Below are positions 1-5,274 of a DNA stretch of 5,445 nucleotides, one piece after another; positions within the stretch are counted from its first letter, which is position 1; each line of letters starts with the position of its first letter. The stretch spans positions 1 to 5,445 of the forward strand of contig JASHQV010000097.1 of assembly GCA_030038955.1 (NCBI GenBank), written 5' to 3'. Under the pieces are notes generated by a model. That model was given only the letters and a program-made list of their open reading frames with translations, was not told the origin of the DNA and made no database searches. The position numbers and the translations under genes are program-made. The stretch is from Solirubrobacteraceae bacterium (lineage in GTDB: Bacteria; Actinomycetota; Thermoleophilia; Solirubrobacterales; Solirubrobacteraceae).

Positions 1-2034
1 CTCGGCCGCTGGGCGGAACCGCGAGACCTGCTCGACGCGCACCGGATAGTCCTTGAGGCGCTCGGAGAAGGTGCCGAAGTGCTGCTGCACGAGGATCGTC
101 GTCGGCACCAGCATCATCACCTGCTTGTCATCCTGGACCGCCTTGAACGCGGCCCGCAGCGCCACCTCGGTCTTACCGTAGCCGACGTCGCCGCAGATCA
201 GCCGGTCCATCGGCCGCGGCGCCTCCATGTCGACCTTGACCAGCTCGATCGCGTCGCGCTGGTCGGGCGTCTCGGCGTACGGGAAGGCGTCCTCGAACTC
301 GCGCTGCCAGTCGGTGTCGGGCGGGAACGCGACCCCCTCGCGGCGTTTGCGCTCGGCGTACAGGTTGAGCAGCTCGCCGGCCAGCTCCTGGGCGGCGCGG
401 CGAGCGCGGGCCTTGACCCGCTCCCAGCGGTTGCCGCCGAGCTTCGAGAGCTGCACCCCGCCCGCCCGCTCGCCGCCGGCGCCGACGTAGCGACTGATCT
501 TGGCGAGCTGGTCGACCGGCATGAACACGCGGTCGGTGCCCGCGTACTGAAGCGTCAGGTAGTCCCGCGTGACGCCGGCGACGGTCTTCGTGTCGAAGCC
601 CGCGAACCGCGCGATCCCGTGGTCCTCGTGGACGATGATGTCGCCCGTCCGCAGCTCGGCGAAGCTCCGCAGCAGCCCCCGGCGACGCGTCTCGACCGGC
701 CGCTCGAGCGCCCGCCGGCGCCGGAACAGCCGCTCCTGGGGGATCACCGCGAGCTTGAACTGCGGCGCGATGAACCCGTCTCTGAGCCGGGCCTGCGCGA
801 ACATCAGGCCCGAGGAGCCGTTCTCCGCCGCTGCTGGCTGCACAGTGCCAGCAGCGGCGGCCGCGCCGTTTGCGCCGTCCAACCAGGCCACCTTCAGGCG
901 ACCGAGGTTGTAGGCGGCACGCTCGCCCTCCCCCTTTGCGGGGAAAGCGACCACGGTCTTGTAGCCCGAGCGGGTCAGCTTCTCGAGCTCCGGCTCGGCA
1001 TCCCGAATCGAGCGGGCGGCGACGTCGGCCGACTGCGCGTGGAAGCTGAACGGCTGCTCCTGCTCGATGCTCGACAGGCGAATCGCGGCGCGGCGCTCGA
1101 GCGCGGCGGCAATCTCGTCCGGCTTCACGTACAGGTGGTGGGCCTCTGCGTCGTGGAAGGCGGCGCACACGTCGGTCCAGTGGTCGGCGAGCGCCGGCGC
1201 CACCTCCTCCTCCGCGGCGATCAGCAGCTGCGCATCTGGGCCGACCAGCTCGAGGAACGGCTTGAAGTCCTCGACCGGCAGCAGCTCGGCGATGTCAGGC
1301 CGGTCCTCCTCCTTTTCCAGCGCAGCGATCTCCGCGAGCTCGCGGTACTCGCTGGCGAGCTCCGCCGCCGGCGCGATCTCGACGGCGTCGACGTCGCCGA
1401 GCGAGCGCTGCGTGAACGTCGAGAACCACCGCAACGACTCGATCTCGTCGCCGAACAGGTCGACCCGCACGGCCCTGTCCTCGGTCGCCGAGAACAGGTC
1501 GAGAATGCCGCCACGGATCGCGAACTGGCCGCGGTCCTCGACCTGGTCCGTACGCTCGTAGCCGGCCTCGACCAGGTCGATCGCGGTCTCGTCGAGGTCG
1601 AGCAGATCGCCGCGCGCAAGCGTGAACCCGTGCGGGCGGAGGCTCGGGTCGGGGACCTTCTCGCTGAGCGCGACGGCGCTGACGACGACCACCGGCGCGG
1701 GCTGGGCGTCGACGTCCAACAGCGCGTCGAGGGCGGCGATCCGCTGCCCGATCAGGTGCGCGGGCGGAGACAGATGCGACTCGTAGGTGACGCCGCGACT
1801 CGGGTAGAAGCGGACCTTGCGGGGGGCCAGCCAGGCGCGCAGTCCGGCCGCGAGCTCCCGGGCGGCGCGGTCGTCGCCGGCGACCACGAGCGCGGACGCG
1901 TCGGGCTTGCGAGCGGTCAGCGCCGCCAGCAGGAAGGGGCGCAGCGACTGCGACACGAACGCGCGACCGCCGTTGTCGGCGAGGCGTTCGGTCTGCGGAT
2001 CCTGGTCGGCGCAGCTGAGCAGCGAAGCGAGCAT
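1..2034 (-). CDS. mfd: Transcription-repair coupling factor Mfd, N-terminal 678 residues (gene runs off the left edge)
   Basis: Mfd is a cytoplasmic ATP-dependent DNA translocase that displaces RNA polymerase stalled at lesions and recruits UvrA for nucleotide excision repair. The frame is open for all 678 codons to the window edge. Residues 1-340 form the UvrB-homology module, with FYPSRGVTYESHLSP near 78-92 and GQFAIRGGILDLF near 168-180; no Walker A lies in this module, as is usual for Mfd. The RNA-polymerase-interacting (CarD-like) domain starts at GDIIVHEDHGIARF (464-477) and continues through YLTLQYAGTDRVFMPVDQL to ISRY near 516. The translocase begins after 565, with Walker A GDVGYGKT at 615-622 (bases 192-169) and motif Ia MLVPTTILVQQHF. 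The DEEQ box, the second RecA lobe and the C-terminal D7 domain lie outside the window; the family is about 1,150 residues. The ATG at 2034 is the first possible start, because an in-frame TGA lies at 2041-2043. There is no clear Shine-Dalgarno, and the gene starts 11 nt after the pth stop, so translational coupling is likely. Confidence 0.97.
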   Translation of the reverse strand, partial: MLASLLSCADQDPQTERLADNGGRAFVSQSLRPFLLAALTARKPDASALVVAGDDRAARELAAGLRAWLAPRKVRFYPSRGVTYESHLSPPAHLIGQRIAALDALLDVDAQPAPVVVVSAVALSEKVPDPSLRPHGFTLARGDLLDLDETAIDLVEAGYERTDQVEDRGQFAIRGGILDLFSATEDRAVRVDLFGDEIESLRWFSTFTQRSLGDVDAVEIAPAAELASEYRELAEIAALEKEEDRPDIAELLPVEDFKPFLELVGPDAQLLIAAEEEVAPALADHWTDVCAAFHDAEAHHLYVKPDEIAAALERRAAIRLSSIEQEQPFSFHAQSADVAARSIRDAEPELEKLTRSGYKTVVAFPAKGEGERAAYNLGRLKVAWLDGANGAAAAAGTVQPAAAENGSSGLMFAQARLRDGFIAPQFKLAVIPQERLFRRRRALERPVETRRRGLLRSFAELRTGDIIVHEDHGIARFAGFDTKTVAGVTRDYLTLQYAGTDRVFMPVDQLAKISRYVGAGGERAGGVQLSKLGGNRWERVKARARRAAQELAGELLNLYAERKRREGVAFPPDTDWQREFEDAFPYAETPDQRDAIELVKVDMEAPRPMDRLICGDVGYGKTEVALRAAFKAVQDDKQVMMLVPTTILVQQHFGTFSERLKDYPVRVEQVSRFRPAAE

Positions 2035-2045
2035 GTGTTTTCAGT

Positions 2046-2648
2046 CTAGGTTTGGTCTCCGGCGTCTTCGGCGGCCGCGGCGATGACCCGCTCGGTGGCA
2101 TCGGCGGCGGCATCGACCACCGCCTCGACCTCAGCCGGCGACTCCCCGAACCTGCTCAGCACGTAGGCGGCGACGCGGTCCGGGTCGGTCGTCGGCGGGC
2201 GTCCGACGCCGACGCGGACGCGGTGGAAATCCGCGCCACCGAGCGACGCCTTCAGCGACTTCAAGCCGTTGTGGCCGGCGAGCCCACCGCCGAGGCGGGT
2301 CCGGATCTCGCCGAACGGGAGGTCGATCTCGTCGTGGATCACGAGCACGCGATCGAGCGGCAGCTTCAGCTCGCCGCGCGCCGGCCCCACCGACCTGCCG
2401 GCATCGTTCATGTACGTCTGCGGCATCAGGATCGCGACCCGCGGCCCGGCGGCGCCGGCGCGCCCCTCGGCCAGCAGCCCGCGGTAGCGCGAGCGCAGCT
2501 TCGGCAGCTGCCACCGCGTGCGCAGGCGCTCGGCGACGGCAAAGCCGATGTTGTGCCGGGTGCCGTCGTACTCGCGTCCGGGGTTGCCGAGCCCGACGAC
2601 CAGCCAGTCGACCGGCGCAGCTCGCTTGCGGCGGCCGGGAAACGGCAC
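2046..2648 (-). CDS. pth: Peptidyl-tRNA hydrolase (Pth)
   Basis: Pth is a cytoplasmic enzyme that cleaves the ester bond of peptidyl-tRNAs dropped from ribosomes, recycling the tRNA. The 200-aa length is normal for the family. GLGNPG lies at 19-24, RHNIG at 31-35 with the catalytic His32, PQTYMNDAG at 76-84, HDEIDLPFG at 105-113 and GGGLAGHNGLKS at 120-131. Asn22, His32, Asn81, Asp106 and Asn127 correspond to Asn10, His20, Asn68, Asp93 and Asn114 of the E. coli enzyme, so the active site is complete. About 12 extra basic residues precede the fold (PGRRKRAAP). The start is GTG with GGAG 9 nt upstream, the clearest ribosome binding site in the window. The gene lies 14 nt after rplY and 11 nt before mfd, in one probable operon. 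Confidence 0.98.
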   Translation of the reverse strand: MPFPGRRKRAAPVDWLVVGLGNPGREYDGTRHNIGFAVAERLRTRWQLPKLRSRYRGLLAEGRAGAAGPRVAILMPQTYMNDAGRSVGPARGELKLPLDRVLVIHDEIDLPFGEIRTRLGGGLAGHNGLKSLKASLGGADFHRVRVGVGRPPTTDPDRVAAYVLSRFGESPAEVEAVVDAAADATERVIAAAAEDAGDQT

Positions 2649-2657
2649 GCTTCGGGA

Positions 2658-2661
2658 CTCC
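2658..2661 (-). promoter_or_regulatory. Shine-Dalgarno GGAG of pth
   Basis: Read on the minus strand, GGAG ends 9 nt before the GTG at 2648. It sits in the 14-nt gap after the rplY stop codon (TAG, 2663-2665) and fixes the pth start at this GTG. It contrasts with mfd and the other genes here, which lack a convincing Shine-Dalgarno. Confidence 0.7.
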
Positions 2662-2662
2662 G

Positions 2663-3394
2663 CTACTCAGACGCCTGCTGCCCGCCACCGGAGGACTCGC
2701 CCTCCGGGGCTGCCTGGCCGGCGCCGCCTTCGCCACCGCCGGCGGCGCCCTCGGCCCCGGCCGCCTCGGCTTCGGCGGCCTCGCCCTCGCCGACGACCTC
2801 GGTCTCGGTCTCGATCTCGGCCTCGACCCGCAGCCGCGGCGGCGTGATCGTCGCCAGCACGGTCTCGGGATCGGTCACGATCGTCACTCCCGGCGGCGCC
2901 TCCAGCACCGCCAGCGTGATCGTGTCGTTGACCTTCATCGCGCTGACGTCGTACTTGATCGAGTCCGGGATCTCGGTCGGCAGCGCCTCGACCGTGACCT
3001 CGCGCAGTGGCTGCTCGAGGATGCCGCCCTCGCGCGTCCCGACGGCGTGGTCCACGCCGATCAGCTCGATCGCGACCGGCGCCTGGATCGGCTGGTCGAG
3101 CCGGACCCTGAGCAGGTCGATGTGCAGCGCCTCACCGCTGACCGGATGGCGTGCCAGCTCCTTGAGCACGACGGGCGTGCCCTCGTCGCCCTCCAGCTGG
3201 AGCTCCAACAGCGCCCCGGCGTCCGCCAGCACGCGCCGCAGCTCACGCGCGCCGACCGCAAACGTGACCGGATCCTCGCCGCCGCCGTAGACGATCCCCG
3301 GCACGTCGCCGGCGCGGCGCAGACGGCGCGCGGAGCGTGACCCGGCGGGCTCGCGGCGGCGCGCTTGCAGGGCGGTTGTCGACTGATCGGCCAT
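2663..3394 (-). CDS. rplY: 50S ribosomal protein bL25, long form (general stress protein Ctc / TL5 type)
   Basis: bL25 binds 5S rRNA in the central protuberance of the large ribosomal subunit; the long form carries a second beta-rich domain. The protein is 243 aa. Residues 1-95 are the 5S-binding domain, with a basic N-terminus, VPGIVYG at 31-37 and HPVSGEALHIDLLRV at 83-97. Residues 100-188 are the TL5/Ctc C-terminal domain, with VGTREGGILEQPLREV at 118-133 and LPTEIPDSIKYDVSAM at 138-153. Residues 190-243 form a Glu/Gly/Ala/Ser-rich tail with 14 Glu and no Lys or Arg, probably disordered. The ATG at 3394 is chosen because the conserved basic N-terminus begins there and no in-frame start lies just upstream. 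No Shine-Dalgarno is visible; a TACCAT box 11 nt before the ATG suggests a very short leader. It is the first gene of the probable rplY-pth-mfd operon, matching the B. subtilis order ctc-spoVC-(fin)-mfd. Confidence 0.96.
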   Translation of the reverse strand: MADQSTTALQARRREPAGSRSARRLRRAGDVPGIVYGGGEDPVTFAVGARELRRVLADAGALLELQLEGDEGTPVVLKELARHPVSGEALHIDLLRVRLDQPIQAPVAIELIGVDHAVGTREGGILEQPLREVTVEALPTEIPDSIKYDVSAMKVNDTITLAVLEAPPGVTIVTDPETVLATITPPRLRVEAEIETETEVVGEGEAAEAEAAGAEGAAGGGEGGAGQAAPEGESSGGGQQASE

Positions 3395-3405
3395 GGCGAT
3401 GTCGG

Positions 3406-3411
3406 ATGGTA
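3406..3411 (-). promoter_or_regulatory. Possible -10 box (TACCAT) of the rplY-pth-mfd operon
   Basis: On the minus strand, TACCAT ends 11 nt before the rplY ATG. Transcription starting 6-7 nt downstream would leave a leader of only about 5 nt. The matching -35 position (3429-3434, TCGTCA, 17-nt spacer) is poor, so this rests on the -10 box and its location in the divergent gap. It is a hypothesis from consensus matching. Confidence 0.35.
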
Positions 3412-3422
3412 GCGGGCGACCA

Positions 3423-3436
3423 GATCGTTGACGATC
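3423..3436. promoter_or_regulatory. 14-bp dyad between divergent genes, possible operator
   Basis: GATCGT-TG-ACGATC is a perfect 6-bp inverted repeat around a 2-bp centre. It lies between rplY and the divergent plus-strand gene and overlaps the TTGACG -35 box (3428-3433) as well as the -35 position of the candidate rplY promoter. A dimeric regulator bound here could act on both directions. No regulator can be named from the sequence. Confidence 0.3.
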
Positions 3437-3458
3437 GGCGACCGACGCGCGGTACGCT
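3428..3458 (+). promoter_or_regulatory. Probable promoter of the 130-aa membrane protein gene
   Basis: TTGACG (3428-3433) is a near-consensus -35, followed after 19 nt by TACGCT (3453-3458), which fits the actinobacterial TANNNT -10. Seven nucleotides separate the -10 from the GTG at 3466, so the predicted transcription start falls on or next to the start codon and the mRNA would be leaderless. The 19-nt spacer is longer than the usual 17-18 nt. Confidence 0.6.
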
Positions 3459-3465
3459 TTATCGG

Positions 3466-3858
3466 GTGTCGGAGCTGCAGCTGCTCCTCTGGTTGACGGC
3501 GGTCCACTTCGTCGGTTTCATCTGCATCGCGGCGCTGATGATCCCCGTGCTGCGTGACGACGGCGACACGGGAACCGACCAGGACAGCGACGGCTCCGAT
3601 GACGGCTGGGGCAACCTGCCGGCCAAGCGGCCCGACTCCGGCAACCGGCCTGGCGGCGGGCTGCCGCTGCCCGATGCCGAGCAGTCGCGGGTTCGCCTGC
3701 GTGAGCCGGGACGGATCAGCGAGCAGCTGCCTGGCTTTGGGCGGCGGCCGGTGCACGAGCCCGAGCCCCGTCCGGCGCGCGCGCCAGCACGCGCGTGTGA
3801 GCCCGTCCGCGCTTGCGGATCGACGCGCACGCTTCGGTCCACACCTGCGCGCGGGTAG
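3466..3858 (+). CDS. Small single-pass membrane protein with acidic and Pro/Arg-rich cytoplasmic-type tail, function unknown
   Basis: The 130-aa product has one hydrophobic segment at about residues 5-29 (LQLLLWLTAVHFVGFICIAAL and a few more residues). An acidic, Asp/Gly-rich linker follows at 31-49, then a Pro/Arg-rich region containing GGGLPLPDAEQSRVRLREPGR (64-84) and RRPVHEPEPRP (93-103). I believe the LPLPDA...VRLR and HEPEP patterns recur in small actinobacterial membrane proteins, but I cannot assign a function. The GTG at 3466 is chosen because a TTGACG/TACGCT promoter ends 7 nt before it and the hydrophobic segment starts at once; a longer open frame back to 3337 would overlap rplY and its promoter. 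The last 24 codons differ in base use (8 end in A/T, against 12 of the first 106), so the C-terminus may be a run-on past a small frameshift. Confidence 0.72.
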   Translation: MSELQLLLWLTAVHFVGFICIAALMIPVLRDDGDTGTDQDSDGSDDGWGNLPAKRPDSGNRPGGGLPLPDAEQSRVRLREPGRISEQLPGFGRRPVHEPEPRPARAPARACEPVRACGSTRTLRSTPARG

Positions 3859-3861
3859 GCT
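3856..3861 (+). promoter_or_regulatory. -10 box (TAGGCT) of the DUF4235 gene, overlapping the upstream stop codon
   Basis: TAGGCT fits TANNNT and ends 9 nt before the ATG at 3871, giving a start site a few nucleotides before or at the ATG. Its first three bases are the TAG stop of the preceding gene. The -35 position 17 nt upstream (3833-3838, TTCGGT) matches poorly. The box suggests this gene has its own promoter rather than depending only on read-through. Confidence 0.45.
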
Positions 3862-3870
3862 CTCGGGCCG

Positions 3871-4164
3871 ATGAAGCTGCTCTACAAGCCCTTCTCGCTC
3901 GTCGCCAAGTCGCTCGGAACCCGGCTCGGCAAGAGCGCGTTCGACGCCGTCTGGGAGCAGGTCGCCAGCAGTGAGGAGCCCCCCTCGCCGACCGCGGGCC
4001 GAGTCAGCCTCCCCCGCGTTGCCGCCTCGGCCGCGCTCGAAGCCGCCACGATGGCGGCGATCGGTGCGGCAATCGAGCAGCTCACGGCGCGTGGCTTCCA
4101 CCACCTCGTCGGCGCCTGGCCGGAGCGCAAGCCTGACGCCGACCAGCCGAAGCTGCGGCGCTGA
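3871..4164 (+). CDS. DUF4235 family small membrane protein
   Basis: The 97-aa product matches the DUF4235 pattern as I know it: an N-terminal MKLLYKPFSLVAKSLG, a conserved Trp in AVWEQV (27-31), a short Pro-rich linker EEPPSP (35-40), a second hydrophobic helix RVAASAALEAATMAAIGAAI (49-68) and a terminal GAWP (81-84). The family is small, mostly actinobacterial, predicted to span the membrane twice, and has no known biochemical role. The charged tail (ERKPDADQPKLRR) should be cytoplasmic or disordered. The start is ATG without a Shine-Dalgarno, 12 nt after the upstream stop, with a TAGGCT box 9 nt before it. It follows another small membrane protein gene on the same strand, so the two may act at the membrane together, but that is only inferred from position. 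Confidence 0.87.
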   Translation: MKLLYKPFSLVAKSLGTRLGKSAFDAVWEQVASSEEPPSPTAGRVSLPRVAASAALEAATMAAIGAAIEQLTARGFHHLVGAWPERKPDADQPKLRR

Positions 4165-4184
4165 GCAGCTCGCAGCCCGACTGA

Positions 4185-4207
4185 GCACCGTCACCGCGTG
4201 ACGGTGC
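4185..4207. terminator. Hairpin between convergent genes, probable bidirectional terminator
   Basis: Perfect 10-bp arms (GCACCGTCAC and GTGACGGTGC) enclose a 3-nt loop, in the 72-nt gap between the end of the DUF4235 gene (4164) and the end of the minus-strand 104-aa gene (4237). The location fits a shared terminator. Only three T residues follow on the plus strand and none on the minus strand, so it would be a U-poor terminator of the kind reported in high-GC actinobacteria. Confidence 0.5.
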
Positions 4208-4232
4208 CGATTTGCCGCGCGACGGTGCCGAT
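4200..4232. repeat. Short direct repeat GACGGTGCCGAT, two copies 21 bp apart
   Basis: Identical 12-bp copies lie at 4200-4211 and 4221-4232. The first copy includes most of the right arm of the 4185-4207 hairpin, so the second could pair with the same left arm and form a longer-looped alternative. It may be a local duplication in the intergenic gap. Confidence 0.55.
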
Positions 4233-4236
4233 GCGC

Positions 4237-4551
4237 CTAACCGCCGCCGCGGATCACGAACCCGCGCGCGGCGAGCTCGTCGAGGGCGTCCTCGAAGCGG
4301 CCGAAGTCGCGCGCCAGCAGCGCGTCGATCGGCCGTCCCTGCGGACCGGCCACCCGCACCCAGCGCGCCAGCGCCGTGGGGCTCGCCTGCTGACGGGCGT
4401 CGGCCAGCAGATCCAGCAGGATGCGCAGCTGCGTCACTTGCTCCAGCTGACCCGACAGCAGCGTCAGCGGCTCTGAGTCGAGCACCTGACACAGCTCGTC
4501 CTCGCTGAGGCCGAGTAGCTCCATCAGCTCGGCGGCGCCCTGCGCGCTCAC
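4237..4551 (-). CDS. MbcA/Xre/ParS-type antitoxin-like protein (DUF2384-like C-terminus), orphan
   Basis: The 104-aa product resembles the M. tuberculosis antitoxin MbcA as I recall it, along most of its length. LMELLGLSEDELCQVLDSEP (9-28) matches the first helices of the degenerate HTH. LRILLDLLAD (42-51) matches the linking helix. ALARWVR (60-66) followed by GRPIDALLARDFGRFEDALDEL (72-93) and GFVI (97-100) matches the toxin-binding domain, where W..P....GR.P.dLl..g....v...l is typical. The usual HTH recognition helix is shortened, so DNA binding is doubtful. The GTG at 4551 is supported by a TAGCCT box 7 nt upstream; an in-frame ATG at 4524 is the alternative. Partners of this family are RES-domain toxins, and none is seen here. 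It lies 54 nt after the 174-aa gene on the same strand. The family call is by eye. Confidence 0.6.
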   Translation of the reverse strand: MSAQGAAELMELLGLSEDELCQVLDSEPLTLLSGQLEQVTQLRILLDLLADARQQASPTALARWVRVAGPQGRPIDALLARDFGRFEDALDELAARGFVIRGGG

Positions 4552-4558
4552 CCGCTGC

Positions 4559-4564
4559 AGGCTA
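4559..4564 (-). promoter_or_regulatory. -10 box (TAGCCT) of the 104-aa gene, leaderless spacing
   Basis: On the minus strand, TAGCCT fits TANNNT and ends 7 nt before the GTG at 4551, the same spacing as at 3453-3466. The gene probably has its own promoter within the 54-nt gap after the 174-aa gene, and its mRNA would begin at the GTG. No -35 consensus is visible 16-19 nt further upstream. Confidence 0.45.
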
Positions 4565-4605
4565 CCGGCGGGCGGCTGGCCGTGCGCGAGCGCTTTGCAG
4601 GGGCG

Positions 4606-5130
4606 TCACCGGCGGGCCTGCAGCGTGATGTCGCGCAGCCGGTCCTGCCGGTAGACCCGGGGTGGATCGGAAAACTCCGGTGGGCGCAGTGACGGCGGCA
4701 GCATCAGCTCGTCGACCACCCACAGCAGCTGCGCCGCCGCGCTTCGGCACAGGCCGATGTCGTTCTGCTCGGCCGCCGACAGCTCGCCGAGCAGCTCGTC
4801 GTTCTGCTCGATCGCGATCAGGAAGTCCCGCAGCGCGTCGTCGAGCTCCTGCGGCGAGACCGGCAGCACCAGCCGCTCGCCGAGCGCGGCCTTCGCCACC
4901 GCCCGCGCGGCCGACTGGATCGCTCCGAGGCGGACCAGGCAGTGCTCGGCCTCGCCCACATCCTCGCCGGGCACGTACGCCGGGTGGATCCCGGCCCACG
5001 CCTTGTCGTAGAGGCCATCGCTGAGCATCCGCGAGCCGACCACGCCTGCCGAGGCGATCCGCCAGAGCGCGAAGATCGCCACCCTGCGTGCGTGCTCGCT
5101 GTCGAGCGTCAGCTTCGTGCGGGAGGTCAT
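4606..5130 (-). CDS. Uncharacterised 174-aa soluble helical protein
   Basis: I do not recognise this protein. It has no signal peptide, membrane segment or known catalytic motif. It looks mostly alpha-helical: EHARRVAIFALWRIASAGV (12-30), EAEHCLVRLGAIQSAARAVAKAAL (60-83), PQELDDALRDFLIAIEQNDELL (93-114) and RSAAAQLLWVVDELML (129-144). A Pro/Arg-rich end follows (PPSLRPPEFSDPPRVYRQDR). Notable residues are Trp23, Trp45, Cys64, Cys128 and Trp137. The ATG at 5130 is preferred because the longer open frame upstream (to 5433) runs through a perfect hairpin and low-complexity Ala/Arg sequence. Its ribosome binding site is weak. The coding bias and ordinary amino-acid composition support a real gene. 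It precedes the antitoxin-like gene on the same strand by 54 nt; it does not look like a RES toxin. Confidence 0.75.
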   Translation of the reverse strand: MTSRTKLTLDSEHARRVAIFALWRIASAGVVGSRMLSDGLYDKAWAGIHPAYVPGEDVGEAEHCLVRLGAIQSAARAVAKAALGERLVLPVSPQELDDALRDFLIAIEQNDELLGELSAAEQNDIGLCRSAAAQLLWVVDELMLPPSLRPPEFSDPPRVYRQDRLRDITLQARR

Positions 5131-5190
5131 GGCGCTCGCTTCGCCGCGGGCGGCAGATCTCCTCGCACGCGGGCCCGATCTTGCCAGTCT

Positions 5191-5227
5191 GGGGGCGGCG
5201 CGCCCGCGTCGCGGGCGCGCCGCCCCC
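5191..5227. repeat. Perfect 17-bp GC-only inverted repeat with 3-nt loop
   Basis: The left arm GGGGGCGGCGCGCCCGC (5191-5207) is exactly complementary to 5211-5227, around the loop GTC. Each arm contains the palindrome GGCGCGCC. There is no T tract on either side. It lies between divergent genes, 60 nt upstream of the ATG at 5130, where a terminator is not expected for the two flanking genes. It could be a transcription barrier, a regulator site or a dispersed palindromic element. Confidence 0.85.
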
Positions 5228-5274
5228 ACGTGCCGCCACCCCGAGCACGTCCGTCGATGCTCGTCGCAGAAAAG

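Noticed and set aside
79..2049. Plus-strand open frame of 656 codons covering the antisense of mfd
   Set aside because: It mirrors the mfd frame. Its product is Arg/Leu/Asp/Val-rich low-complexity sequence without domains, while the opposite strand encodes all Mfd motifs. Long antisense frames are expected where the third codon position is nearly always G or C.
2052..3290. Plus-strand open frame of 412 codons opposite pth and rplY
   Set aside because: It overlaps two certain genes on the other strand, and its Ser/Pro/Ala-rich translation is typical of a shadow frame.
3337..3465. N-terminal extension of the 130-aa membrane protein
   Set aside because: Starting at 3337 would overlap rplY and place the promoter inside the gene. 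The extra residues are Arg-rich and put the membrane segment in the middle, while the GTG at 3466 sits exactly behind a promoter.
3061..4194. Minus-strand open frame of 377 codons opposite the two small membrane protein genes
   Set aside because: It runs through rplY out of frame and through the divergent promoters, has no recognisable domain, and competes with better-supported plus-strand genes.
4237..5130. Classical RES-Xre toxin-antitoxin pair
   Set aside because: The antitoxin half is plausible, but the 174-aa protein shows none of the Arg, Glu or Ser motifs or the Gly-Arg-Trp/Phe region typical of RES toxins, so the pair cannot be called this type.
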